From: Sthenelais limicola
Lineage: Eukaryota; Annelida; Polychaeta; Phyllodocida; Sigalionidae
Length of the DNA stretch: 64,000 bases
Assembly: GCA_942159475.1 (NCBI GenBank)
Contig: OW804096.1
Location: 103,204,194-103,268,193 of the forward strand
Reading direction: 5' to 3'
Below, one piece after another: positions 10,651-21,800 of this stretch; position 1 is the first letter of the stretch; each line of letters opens with the position of its first letter. A program made the translations under genes and the position numbers. A model generated the notes under the pieces. That model made no database searches. It was not told the origin of the DNA and was given only the letters and a program-made list of their open reading frames with translations.

Positions 10651-11850
10651 CCAAGACACAAATCAGGTTTGATTTGCCTGATCGATCGAATGGCTGACTA
10701 ACATAAGTGCTTCCAATGAATACACCATTCCAGGTGAGGGCGGTGACACCATTCCATACGAATACATCTTTTCAATGATGTATTCGTATGGAATTGTGTA
10801 TTTGTTGATACATCCTTTCTGAATAAAATACCTTAATATAAATGAAATAAATAGTAAATCATTTCATAAGGAGTCCATAAGAATTCAAAATTCGTATTTT
10901 CCTGAGTACAAAATTCCATATGAATACATAGGCGCTCCAACGAATACACAATTCCATATTAATACATCAGTTGATGTGAATAAAATACCTCCTTAGAAAA
11001 GGAATCCCAACTTCTTTTTCACTGTTTATTTACTGAACGTGGATGCCAATCACACAATTATAGTCAAGATTGCCGTTAAGAACAGTATTTATACTTAAAC
11101 TGATTTACCTTGGTTAGATGATATATAGTTAATATGAATATAGGCCTTTGTAGTGATTAGTTAGACTTTATATAAAGAAATATCCCAGAAGCATATATAT
11201 GAGTGTTGATGTTGTCACCATTTAAACGGGTAGAAAGGTGTTATTATAGCTGGTTCAATTAAGTATTCTACTGTGTATTCGTCGGAAATGTGTATTCGTA
11301 TGGACTCTTTTTATACAGTTATAATTAACTGATTGAGGGATGATGATGGAATCATGAAATTTGCTCTGGTTATTGATGCAATGACCTTGAATATAAATGC
11401 CAACAAGAGTTGGTCAAATATGAAAAGTTTTCCTTTTATAGCACTTAGAAGATGTATTTGTGGGAACGTTTTATTTTAGCCAAAATTACATTTCTCATCA
11501 TAATTACGAAAGTATAAACCAATCGAAAACTTAAAGAATTGGTATTTATAGGGGCAAATATGTTTTTTATATGGAATATCAAAGTCCATTAAAAAATAAT
11601 TAGTTGTTTTATTTTTTCTCACTTTTGTGTGTATTCGTATGGAACGGTCAAAACGGAACGATGATTAATAGATAATATAAAACACTTTTTAAAGAAATAT
11701 AGCGGTGTCTAGTATTATGCGGCATATTCCAAGGAATCCATACATACAATTTATAGGTTTATACGACAAAGATTGACAATGTTATTGAAAGAAACAGGAA
11801 AAACATCAAAATCGCACTAAAATTTCTGGAATCGGCCATACATAATATAT
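10651..11850. repeat. region with scattered TTCCATACGAATACA motifs
   Basis: No gene. A roughly 16-base motif, TTCCATANGAATACAT, recurs in both orientations: 10752 (+), 10777 (-), 10914 (+), 10952 (+), 11290 (-) and 11630 (-), with shorter variants near 10718, 10937 and 11274. The first two form a perfect hairpin. Confidence 0.6.
10751..10794. repeat. perfect 18-bp hairpin
   Basis: Arms 10751-10768 and 10777-10794 are exact reverse complements around an 8-base loop (TTTTCAAT). It is built from two facing copies of the motif scattered through this region. Confidence 0.9.
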
Positions 11851-11856
11851 ATATTG

Positions 11857-11998
11857 GCAAAAGTGCATGATTGATGATCTGTTGTCCCATATTTCCCATG
11901 GGCATAACAATTTTAGTGAGTTCGCGTTAGCGAACGAACAGAATTGCATAAGCCCAAGGGAAATATGGGACAACAGATTATCCCTCATGCACTTTTGC
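11857..11998. mobile_element. foldback MITE-like element
   Basis: Outer arms GCAAAAGTGCATGA (11857-11870) and its reverse complement (11985-11998) enclose exact 19-base inner arms (11879-11897 and 11958-11976). A small central hairpin (GTTCGC...GCGAAC) sits in the middle. There is no coding potential, so a non-autonomous foldback element fits. No target duplication was identified. Confidence 0.65.
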
Positions 11999-12540
11999 AT
12001 TTATTATCACCTTTTTATATGTTTCAGGACATTTAAGCTGAAAAATGGTTGGAGTTTGATGAAAATCAATGGCAAAACATACACCTACGCATTCTTTTCA
12101 CAGCTTTAAATCCTTTTGAAATACAAGTAATGCTTTGGTAAAGGTAAGGCTTTGATAAACATGAAAGGATTTTAGTTTATTTCCTTTATTTGATCAAAAT
12201 TTTTCTTACACCTTCAGTACCGTAACTAAGGGAAAACATAATAGTCCGGGAGCCAGAGGGTTGAACCTCGCTTTGTCGGATAAAGTTTTTTTCTTCGCTG
12301 TTTCATGCAGCCTAGGGGTAGGTAATCACAAATCAGGTGGGTGACCGTTCCAAACACTTGAGCAATTTTAGATATTAACCCTTTTATCCCGGTTATGCCA
12401 ATACCCCAAATACAGGATTTGGTAGGATTCATAGCATTCATTTATTTTGATCTGAATAGTGCACTTTGTGACACCTTTTTGAAACTTGGTGTGCTGTTAG
12501 AACAGGTCCTAAGGTTTACAAAAATCACTGGCTACAAGTT
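11999..12540. other. no gene seen
   Basis: AT-rich, with no convincing frame, tandem repeat or element end. Confidence 0.3.
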
Positions 12541-13110
12541 GGGGGAGACCCCTGGTGGCCGGTAGCTGCAAAATTCAAAATGGCTGCCACTAAACATCAA
12601 ATGCACCGTATTTTGGCTTCTACTGGCTGGATTTTCAAGTGTAATACCACTTTTCAGATGTTTTTAAGTATGAGGAATTCATTTCTCCGGCCTATATTCA
12701 GTTTCAAGGTCAATTCAAGGTCAAAATCCAACATGGCTGCTGCCATGAAACTAGAATGTCATAGCTCAGCTCCAATTGACCACACATCCTTTTGTAATAC
12801 CAGTTTTAATGTGTTTTCAGGAGTGAGGAAACTATTTCTGAAGTCATTTCTCCCTTTTAAGGTCATTTTCTAGGTCAAAATCCAATATGGCTGCCATTGA
12901 GGGGCAAGAATGTAATATCTCGGCTCCCATTTGCAATAAAACTGTTAGTGAGGTAGCTTGAGGCCAGATTTGAGATAGATGTGGATGGATCAAAGGGCCA
13001 AATTTACCCTACATGCTGTCCATGGACTTTATGATTTCTATATGAAGCACACTAATATATTATGGTAACCATCCTGGATTTTCAAGGTCACCATCATGTA
13101 AAAACCCATA
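12540..13110. repeat. diverged tandem repeat, about 153-bp period
   Basis: The block 'AANATGGCTGCC' recurs at about 12578, 12732 and 12884, giving periods of about 154 and 152 bases. Surrounding text also matches: 'GTCAAAATCCAA', 'TTTTGTAATACCA...TTTNANNTGTTTT' and 'AGTNNGGAA'. A weaker fourth unit may follow near 13075. A related 'AAATGGCTGCCA' occurs in the LINE at about 6360. No protein is encoded. Confidence 0.6.
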
Positions 13111-14736
13111 TCTACCAATATCTCAGCTTCACTCAGGATCACCATCTTTGTGTCTAAACATTGTGCATTATCAAGGAATACAACTATACCATTTAGAAAA
13201 GGGCCAGATTGTTTTTAGTAACACAAAATTTGTATTTGACAATATATCAGGCATTCATTGGAAGAGCTGGCACACCAGATGTGAACAACCACCATTGTTT
13301 GAGGGATCTGACAATAAAGAATATTTGAATTGAAATTGAATATCCTCATCAGGCACATGCTATTTAACCTTGCCTTACTTCTTAAAATGGCAATAGTAGA
13401 GTTCAGTGCAGTACTGACTGTCCTCATTTATAGACCAGCCCAAACCTTCTTTACTAGGTGAAGTGTTCCATTCCATTAGTTGGAAATATTGAGCACCAAC
13501 CTCCATTTAGAAGCACCACTACTTGCCTTTACCAAAAAATGTAGACTTGGTACCCCAGGCAAGTAATTGTAGATCTAGCATCAATGTGATGATATCTAAA
13601 GTTCTTACCTGTACAAAGGCCATTGCTAGCTTTCTCAAAATCACATTGTGCCATGCATTGATCAGTTCCTCAACAAAAAAGGTGTGACTGCAGATGCAGC
13701 TTGTTCTTATCCCTTTTTCAAAGGCCTTTTTCTTACTAAGTTCAACACCTTTTTTGAGTTCTCTAGTTGTTTTAAAAGACCTGACAATCATGCTTAAGAA
13801 ATAATATAGTCTTATTAATAGGAAACAAGTGCAGCACATCAACTCCATCAAGAAACATCACATTAAGGATGGTAGCCTTGGTGTGAATGTTTAGCAGATA
13901 AGATGTCTTTCTGAAGTACAACCTTTCATGTCTTCAATGTGCAATGTGAAGAAGATAAGGCATAGGTGTTGCATGTTGTGAACAGCATCCCATCACTTGA
14001 ATATTGGACTATTACACCATTTCCTGCCTCCATGGTTCCATTAATAAGTACCCTTTTGGAGAACAGGAGGGGTCCAGCTAGAGCTTTGCAAAAGCCAAAA
14101 CAGCCACATTATATGTTCATAGTGTGAGGCCTTTAAAAAGATTCACAAGTGGCTGATTATGCAGTGGCTGATTTTGCAAGCACATTCTTCCATTGAAATC
14201 CTTCCAAGTAGTCCCTGTAATCTTATCTCACTGTTATTTCTATGAACAGTCCACCCAACATGGATATGAATCTTTCTTCTTCAGGGATGTGAACTTGACA
14301 AGAGTATTGTGCTATGACTTTAGTATTGGTTATATTACTTAGGAATGAATCAATAAATGTCACTGTTTGGCTATCACTACTATAATAAAGAAAGTATAAC
14401 ACAACTCACATAGCCATTTCATATGTCAGGTATGATATATATATATATGTCTTTCATAGGTATGTCAGACAAGAACTGTACAATAAAAGCGCAACTGTGA
14501 GGTGGAAAAAGTATGTAGCCCAATGCAGCACATTCATGTCTGATCATTATTGGTGTAGCTGCTCTCTTGTAGAAAATGGGCAAGAACTATGTATTTATGG
14601 TGTGCAAATATACAGCCACACTGTCATAGGGCCTACTCATAAGCACCTTTGGGGTGTGTCATAATTATGTCATAATTATAAACTACTGAATGAATTATGT
14701 GCCCTTTTCTTTTAGATTGCTTGCATATCATGCCTA
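13111..14736. other. no recognisable gene
   Basis: Contains a LINE-like 3' tail (AATAAAGAATATTTGAATTG) near 13315 and a minus-strand frame of 110 codons (13851-13519) with a lysine-rich middle and no family match. An AT microsatellite lies near 14440. Nothing else is supported. Confidence 0.35.
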
Positions 14737-14778
14737 TATATGCGCATTTTCAGCGAAAAAAAGAACTATTTAGATACA
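14737..14778. repeat. 42-bp repeat, copy 1
   Basis: Identical over 42 bases to 15129-15170. It begins TATATGCGCATTTTCAGCG and ends CTATTTAGATACA. This copy lies outside the LINE reading frame and could be the source of the second. Confidence 0.9.
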
Positions 14779-14939
14779 AATAAAAATAATTACAACCGGG
14801 ACTTTTTTCCTCTAGGTGCGGGTAATATGGCGGGATGCGGGTAATACGGCCGCCGTATTACCCACTATCTTTGATACAACGCTCTGTGCTTAAGCCTATG
14901 GGAGTATCATACCAACCTCTGAAAAGGTATAATAAATAT

Positions 14940-16190
14940 ATGTATAATATATGGATAACCTTTTCCATAATCTTTGCGGGAAATTCGATAACTGAGATTG
15001 GCCTGTAGTTTCCTGGCTGATCTCCAACTTTAAATAATTATGGGTGTGACTTTCGACTGTTTCCAAGCTAGTGGAATAGTAGATGTTTTCATTATAAGGT
15101 CCAGAAGTTTTATAAATTGGGGAGCCAGTATATGCGCATTTTCAGCGAAAAAAAGAACTATTTAGATACAGTGCTTTTAGTGCTATTTTCAGTAGCCAGG
15201 CTGGTAGGTCTGGGATACCTGAAGATTTGCTTAATGGGATTCCTTGTATAATTTTACTGGGGTTTTTAATTGAAATTGTGGTATATTCAAGTTTGTGCTG
15301 GGTTGGCCTTAGCTCAAGTATTGATTTTAGGTAGGTCTGGCTCGCTTTCAATGTGAGGGGGGGGTATTTCTTCAGCCAGATTGTTTCCTACTGTGGAGAA
15401 GAATTCATTGAATTGCTCCGGTATTTCATTGAGCTTGATTTCAACGTTATTTCTTTTAGTTTGATTATTGAATGTTGTTTTTCAGGTTTCTTACTTATTA
15501 GTGGTGATTACGTTTTCCAAAATCTTTTTGGGTTCTGGCTATTTTCTTCAATTTGTTGTTAATGTAGAACTTTATTTATCAAGATTTTGGCTTTTCCCAT
15601 GAGAGCTGGGTCTTTTGAGTTTTTTCCACTAGATTAAAAAGTGTGTCTCATTCTTTCATTTGAGAAAACAGCCTTAACAGGTCTGTGTTGGTCCAGGTTT
15701 TCCTGGCTTTGACAGTTTGGTATTCTCTAATGGGACACTTATTATTTACTGTGTTAATAATTAATATGGTTGAGCATTGTGTCCCACATAATATCCAAAA
15801 TTTATATAAATTGGCAAGGTTTTGTAATAGATTGTTATTATCGTTTTTGTATGCAATTGCTGAGCATACTTCATTGTATATAATGTCTTTTCGGAATTGA
15901 ACAGTTAAGGTCTATATAGCATGTCGTCTTCTGTTACTGAAACATTGATACCAATTAATCCACAATAGGAAAGCTGCCTTCATCTACTAATTGACACCTT
16001 ATCAAATATTAGTTCACTGTTTTGAGTTTGCACGGGATATCAAATTGGATGGTTCAATTTTAATTGGGATTGTTAATATTGTTTCTTTACATCTCCATTC
16101 GTTCCGGAGTCATAGCTATGAGCAGATATTCTTTCTCATGGTCATTAGAGTGATTATTTTTCATTTCATCAGCCAAATAATCATTTAGAG
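14940..16190 (-). pseudogene. LINE ORF2 fragment (linker to RT), decayed
   Basis: Read from 16190 down. The first recognisable text (about 15780-15660) is VNNKCPIREYQTVKARKTW, the 'CPxR' linker, then LLRLFSQMKE. QNPKRFWKT lies near 15530 and EQFNEFFSTVGNNLAEEIP near 15390. The open frame 15351-15142 contains IQGIPLSKSSGIPDLPAWLL. Below 15130 follow FIKLLDLIMKTSTIPLAWKQ and NYRPISVIEFPAKIMEKV, which is RT box 2. Several stops and shifts are present. The family resembles the LINE at 54.1-57 kb. Motif A and YADD are not included, so the fragment is truncated. Confidence 0.75.
15129..15170. repeat. 42-bp repeat, copy 2, inserted in LINE frame
   Basis: Exact copy of 14737-14778. The unique 39 bases (15130-15168) are flanked by CAGT on both sides (15126-15129 and 15169-15172). 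Removing the insert plus one CAGT restores the minus-strand LINE frame (ALKALAPQF). This marks a clean insertion. Confidence 0.85.
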
Positions 16191-16319
16191 ACGACTAGCA
16201 CTTTAATTGCATGTTTGCATTTATTTTTATCCTAATGGAAAAGTCAGGGCAATTCGTTGTCCATGCACCATTCATATGCGCTTCATAAGTATGACTATAT
16301 TTGTATTCTTATATATGCA

Positions 16320-16930
16320 TTTATTATATGCGCATGCTATATGAAGGGTGCTATAAGTGGGGTGCTATAAAAATATTCATATAGGACGCGTCCTATATGA
16401 ATGTAGTTGTCTAAAAATAGCTGTTTATATGCTTCGCGGAGCTTTGGCTCTCCGCGAAGCATGTAAACAAACCCCCACGATCGGTAATCCACCGGTGATT
16501 CTGGTACTTTAATTCTGGAAATACATAACAGAATCCACACCATTAGATAGAGCATTAAATTCTCTATTGAAAGATATAAGATTTATTAATGTAGGCCAAG
16601 AAATGGCTGCGGTATGAACATTTTAAGTCAACAATATAAGTAGGCCTAAAAACTGCATGATCGCACAGTGGGCACCGAACATTGTAGGCCTACTAACGGG
16701 GCTGTCAGCGGGGCTCTCTGAGACTTCTTTAGTATTTTTTCAGTGATATCTGATGAAATATGATCAAATTTTATGCACATATAATAAATATAGAATGGAA
16801 CTCGCCAGCAATAATTGAAAATTTATAGGACTTGATTCGTCCACATAAGCACTCTGCCTATGGCATCGTGCTTATGTGGACGAATCTCGTCCTATAAATT
16901 TTCGATTATTGCCGGCTCGTCCCATTCTCT
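16320..16930. mobile_element. three-hairpin non-autonomous element, copy 1
   Basis: About 600 bases shared with 33010-33630. It opens near TTATTATATGCGCAT and carries GTGCTATAAGTGGGGTG. Next is a perfect 28-base palindrome centred on ACGCGT (16375-16402), then a hairpin with arms GCTTCGCGGAG/CTCCGCGAAGC (16431-16460). It closes with a long hairpin of about 62-base arms (16792-16928) ending CCCATTCT. No frame of note is present. The long terminal stem plus internal palindromes indicate a foldback-type mobile element; its class is unknown. Confidence 0.7.
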
Positions 16931-16956
16931 CTCTATATATAATATATAAATATATA

Positions 16957-17300
16957 TGTGTAGTGATTTGCAATCTCGATACAAATAAACAAGTTAACAA
17001 GGCCCAATTCCCTGCATGTCCGTTTATTCATCAGTCCGTACAACAGCACTCAAATCCAGGTACCCGGAGAGGGTAGTGTTCTATACAACAGGGTACACAA
17101 AGGTAGTTAACATGAAATAGTTGTAGAAACCGGGGTGTAATACATCATACACAAGATATAGGAACAGATAAGGTGAATACAATAAACTGATAACTCTGGA
17201 AGAGTAATACAAAAGGGATTCATATAATATGGTAAGGGGAATTAGAGCATAAAGATTATTAATGTGTAAACCATATTAATTAAGTACTGACCAATTACAT
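16957..17300. repeat. LTR-like dispersed repeat, copy 1
   Basis: Similar to 48003-48330: both start TGTAGTGATTNGCA and share AATAAACAAGTTANCAAGGC, a 'TTTATTCAT' and CAGTCCGT. On the minus strand the ends would read ...CACTACA with AATAAA nearby, as at the 3' end of an LTR. No flanking coding domain is attached, so a solo LTR in minus orientation is likely but unproven. Confidence 0.45.
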
Positions 17301-17311
17301 TGGTCGTTTTC

Positions 17312-17405
17312 GTTAGTAATGGCATAAATAAGATCAATAAAACCTGAGTGCAGTGAAACATTATACTTCACTCAGATTTTACCGATCTTATATGCCATTA
17401 CTAAC
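17312..17405. mobile_element. foldback MITE-like element
   Basis: Terminal arms GTTAGTAATGGCATA and its exact reverse complement (ending 17405). Inner arms include AAGATC/GATCTT and CTGAGTG...TTCACTCAG. About 94 bases in all, with no coding potential. Confidence 0.6.
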
Positions 17406-17787
17406 AGTCCTACTAAACATACTTTATATCAAATAAGAACACAACCCGGTATTACACAACCCGGTATTGCATAATGATCAGATTTTCAGATGAACCTATT
17501 TTCATCAAGTTACAAGCATATAATTTATGGATGTTCTGTACAAGTTGGTGTACTTGAGTCGGGATGGAAAAGCTCCACTGGGTCTTGGTCATTTGATATT
17601 GCCAGAAGGGATACAACTGCTCTTAATACAAGAAACTGGGAGATGCATCATGCTATTACAAGGCACAACGGATTTCTTCTGTGACTGTTTAAACTATAAG
17701 CTTTAGGATTAGTAGAGCGGGTAGTAGGGGTAGGGTTAGGGTTAGAGAGGGGGAGAGTTTGTTTGTTTGTTGGGTGTGGTTTGGGGA

Positions 17788-17800
17788 GGGGGGGGGGGGG
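17788..17800. repeat. 13-base poly-G tract
   Basis: G13 preceded by GGGGA, just downstream of two TTAGGG-like units (about 17730-17746). A slippage-prone spot next to the first exon of the small gene model. Confidence 0.8.
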
Positions 17801-18473
17801 CTGTGTGGCAGTCAGACAGGATACACTCCACTTACACTAAAACGGCCAGGCCCAGAGGAGAAGGACATTTTAAATGGACTGACCAGTATGGAAGTCAAGG
17901 TAAGTTTATACATTACTACTACGTTTTTTCTCATTTGGCTCTATACACAAATTTACCTTCATATTCCTAAGTAGTATAAATTAACTTTTGTATCAATTAA
18001 TTATGTTTCATTTATTCCCAGGATACTGTCTCCAGCCAGACCCACCTAGAATGGGTAGGATATATTTGTAGCCTACCAAGCAAGGCAGACACCTATAGAG
18101 ATGTGACGGATGTTTTAATGGCCAAGGAGCCTGCTATCTTCTACATTATAAGTGGAACCTATTCGTAAGTTAATATACATGTATTTCTCCAGACAATAAT
18201 TTCATTACCAGGAGGCCCTAACTTTGATTCATTGGGGGAAATCCCAAGCATATCCATTTTCGAAACAATTCAATAGTAGGCCTATGTTTGATGCAGAGTG
18301 GTGTAGTACAATAGTTATATTAGTTTCTTCCTCACTTCAGAATGATTTTGATGAAATTGAAAATGATATTTAATCTGTTATGTACCTATTTATGGTTATA
18401 ATTAAACAGGCTTTGTGGGACTGACGTGCCTTCTAGAGGAGATGAAGGAAGTATGGACTGGAATACATACTAA
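17800..18473 (+). CDS. small spliced gene, unrecognised product
   Basis: A three-exon model with canonical junctions. Exon A ends at 17899 (CAAG|GTAAGT). Exon B is 18022-18164 (TTCCCAG| and TTC|GTAAGT). Exon C runs from 18410 (AAACAG|) to a TAA at 18471-18473. The phases agree across both introns (0, then 2), giving about 95 codons from about 17800. Readable stretches include KRPGPEEKDILNGLTSMEVK, THLEWVGYICSLPSKADTY and GTDVPSRGDEGSMDWNTY. AATAAA lies at 18558-18563. The 5' end is uncertain: no ATG is seen and a poly-G tract precedes exon A. No family is recognised, and it may be a gene fragment or a transposon exon set. Confidence 0.5.
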
Positions 18474-18547
18474 AGGATGGCACGATTTTCAACCCTTATG
18501 CTTAGGAGAAGTCAAGGAAAATCGTTCAACATAATTATTTGTGTATG

Positions 18548-18680
18548 CATTGCATCGAATAAAGCTTTATTTTATTTTTTACAGAAGCTGGTAGACAGAA
18601 GTAGGCCTACTGCAACAAGAAAATGATGAACCAAAATGATGAAATTATGATTTTCTGAGGATAAATATATTTGTCATACC
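18548..18680 (+). repeat. 3' segment shared with 30803-30925
   Basis: Contains ATGCATTGCA, AATAAAGCT, TTTTATT...TTTACAGAAGC and AAATGATGAACCAAA. The segment is closely similar to the last intron/exon boundary of the second small gene model. A duplicated 3' end or a dispersed repeat would explain it. Confidence 0.55.
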
Positions 18681-18689
18681 TCAACCAAT

Positions 18690-18990
18690 ATATTTGGTCT
18701 TATTCTAACCAAAGTAGATTGGTTGTGGCCCCCTGACCTATATATCTACCAAGAGATTGGTTAAAATGACCAAGAGATATTGGTTAGAAATTAACCAATA
18801 TACGTTGGTTAAACCTATATATATCTGCCAATAGATTGTTTAAAATGACCAAGAGATATTGGTTATAAATTAACCAATATGCATTGGTTAAACGGGTACC
18901 CAAACTAGATTGGTTATTTTAACCAACACATTGGTTGGACACATATCTACCATCCAGATTGGTTGAATTTAACCAATATCTTGTTCAATT
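18690..18990. repeat. AACCAAT/ATTGGTT repeat array
   Basis: Many alternating ATTGGTT and AACCAAT words. A longer unit of about 85 bases ('CCAAGAGATATTGGTTA..AAATTAACCAATAT') occurs twice (about 18738-18826 and 18827-18892). Each unit can fold on itself. No gene. Confidence 0.75.
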
Positions 18991-19029
18991 TAACCCAGCC
19001 AAAGCACAGGGCACATCATCTATTAGCAA

Positions 19030-20340
19030 GATACTGAACATTTGGCCCCCAACCGTAGAAAGTGATAATATGGACTTAAATCAAATTAATTACCATTAAT
19101 CTGATAAAAAATTTTGATTGGATGGTTCTACCAACCTGTGGAACAACATTTTTGGCATTTTTTTTTTTTTAAATTTCAAAATCCCATTTTGGGGGAATTA
19201 TTTTTTGGCTAAAAGCCATCAAAAATCAGAATTTTTTTTGTGGGTACCCCCCCTTGTTGTCTTCGTCACGCTGTGTGCCTAAGGTGGAATAAATTCTAAA
19301 AAATATATATATATATATCAAATTTTGATGAATAATGATAGAATGCATGGGATTATATAGACATACAACATCAAATGTATTGATTTGAGTTTTTCTTGAA
19401 TCATAGCAAAGAAATAACATGGCAGCAAAGGGGGGTGGGTACTGTAGCTCATGTCGTCTTCATCACACCTATTTTAGGGTTTTTTAGAGCCTTACAAGGC
19501 ATAAATTTAATAATAAACTTTAAATTTGACATTTATTATTAACTTTGCTTAATAGCAATCTATGTAGACTGAAATTAATAATTTCTGAGTCGTTTTTACA
19601 TGATTCTCATGCCAAAATGCTTAAAAAATCTTCGTCACGCTTTTGTCGTCTTCGTCACGTCGTCTACAAAATGTCAGAAATTCTATCCCTAACACATATA
19701 TATAATATCAGAACCTTTATCCTAAAAAAATTGCCTCTAAATAATTAAACAGAACAGGAACAATCAATTCAAGTATTCAAGTCAACTTAAAACAGTAAAC
19801 AAGGGTAATGAATGTTATATTCTAAATATAATGAGTTATATAATGTGAGTACATATATGGGCAGAGGGTCAATGAACTGTCACTCTTGCCGCTGCCATTA
19901 TGATTGCCATTACTGAATGGTTATTTGGCTATAACTTTTCTTCTAGTTACAATATTTTCACAAACTAAATGGTGTTATTACCCTTATGTCGAGACCTATC
20001 AAGTACAAAATAGTTCAATACATTATGTGCATATTTGTTTTATTTATATCTAATCTAAATTCTCATTCATGTAGACATATGAACCATTATTTGACATGCT
20101 ATATTTGGCATTTTTGTCATATTCGGGATCTATTTTTCGACCCCCTGTAAAAAAATTACTAATAATCAGAATGGTTCCATACTTGGTAGTTCAATGCACA
20201 TATATATAAGGTTGATAAAAAATAACAAATCAACTGATTAATGTAAAATCTATTTTTTGGTACCCAGGGGGGGGGGGGGGTCTAGGCGGCCAAATGTTGT
20301 CAAATTGGTGGAATTACCCATATATATTTATTTTTTCAAA
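19030..20340. repeat. interspersed repeat, copy 1
   Basis: Shares long similarity with 46500-47800, for example 'GCCATTACTGAATGGTTATT', 'CCTTATNTCNAGANCTATCA' and 'GGCCAAATGT'. It contains 'GTCTTCGTCACG'-type words at about 19258, 19454, 19628 and 19643, and a G14 tract at 20267-20280. No open frame is conserved between the copies. Confidence 0.65.
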
Positions 20341-21661
20341 ATTCTTTATTCAGGATATTTGATGCACAAAACACGCTCATTCCGTAGAATGGTTTTCGTT
20401 GTGTCCTGATCTTAATTTTGTACAATACAAACTGTTTGTCGATGATTTAATCTAGAGTAAAATGTTTAGAAGTAACTATTTGTTACATAAGTTATTACAT
20501 TATGAACATCAGAAATGGTGAGTGATGTTGCAAATAATGAGATGAGATGTGATGGGAAACATAATACTAAACGTATAGATAGTATCGCAACAATTATTTG
20601 AGTGGGTGGGTGAGTGGATAAGTGTACCTATTATATATATACCTATTATACATATCATATATGCATGATGTGATGGAAAGCAATTCATTCTAGCTTCATT
20701 CTAAGAATGGTATTCTAAGAATGGTATTCTAAGAATTGTATGTCAGTGATTGGACACCTACTGCGCTAATGGCTTTCCCGGCCCTGGAGTAGGCGATCTA
20801 ATGGGATTATACTGGCATTTTGCGGTTGGGAGTGAAAGGCTTTGCCTTAATTTGGAGGGTCTATCTCAACTCTGAGCCTAGACCAGACGCATGAAAATAT
20901 TGGATATGCAAAATGCGTTTTTTCCTATCGTTGTGAAATGACAACGCAATTAATGTGCGGATGATATGTTGCAGATGATAGTATTGAACCCCAATGCCAC
21001 ATGCAGTTGTGATAGGTATGCTTGTCAATGCTCCTTGTAGCGAGTAGGTTAACTCTCTTTTTGTGACCCTTCTACACGTCTGTCCATGCAAGCCTTAGAA
21101 GTTTTTAGTTTTAAATCCGAAATCGCATATATGTCCGTCAAAATTACGTTATTTATATAATGGATCTTGTATATTATGTTTGTGTCTGTGTCATTCGGAA
21201 CGATTACCTTCTACCAAAGTTGTATCCCTCCTTTTCACCAAAAACCTCTTTAATTAGGAAGGCATTAATTTCACTCTTCTGTCACTCATAAAAAGTGCGT
21301 CGAGGTCTCGTGCCTTTTTTCCTATGAATTCAGAGAGTACATAAGCATTCTATATAAAATTTTCTTCTGACGTCAAACATTTTACAATATTCCCGATTGG
21401 CATGATGTGCAATGGTCTGTGCAATATATCAGCAATGCAACCGCAATAGACTGCAATGCAAAATCTTTTGCGCCTGTATTGCTGATGTTTTGCGGACATG
21501 AGAAAAAAGTTACTGCAAAATTATTTGCAAATCTTTTGCACTTCTTTTTTTTCTAAGAAAAATGAAAACTGGAACAACGATATATGGTGCATATATTAAA
21601 ATCCCTTTTGTTTTATATAACAATCGATATGTGGCCTCCTTGTATCAGTGTCTAACACCTA
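20341..21661. other. no gene; short tandem repeat
   Basis: Contains three head-to-tail copies of TATTCTAAGAATGG (20698-20739) and many TGCAA/TTGCG words between 21395 and 21545. No coding or RNA gene is seen. Confidence 0.4.
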
Positions 21662-21800
21662 ATACTGCAAAACATCTGTTATATTTTGTGCGCAACTTTT
21701 GCGTTATGAATTTTGCTGATTCTTAAGTTATAGTGCAAAGAATCAGCAAAATTCATAACGCAAAAGTTGCGCACAAAATATAACAGATGTTTTGCAGTAT
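21662..21800. mobile_element. perfect 63-bp inverted repeat, MITE-like
   Basis: Arms 21662-21724 and 21738-21800 are exact reverse complements separated by 13 bases. Outer ends read ATACTGCAAAACATC. Perfect arms point to recent origin or ongoing correction. The flanks do not show an obvious target duplication. Confidence 0.85.

Noticed and set aside
17730..17746. Interstitial telomere repeat
   Set aside because: Only two TTAGGG-like units; too short to call.
20698..20739. Second heat-shock element (TTCTAAGAA repeats)
   Set aside because: The GAA/TTC spacing is three bases, not the two required, so it is only a short tandem repeat.
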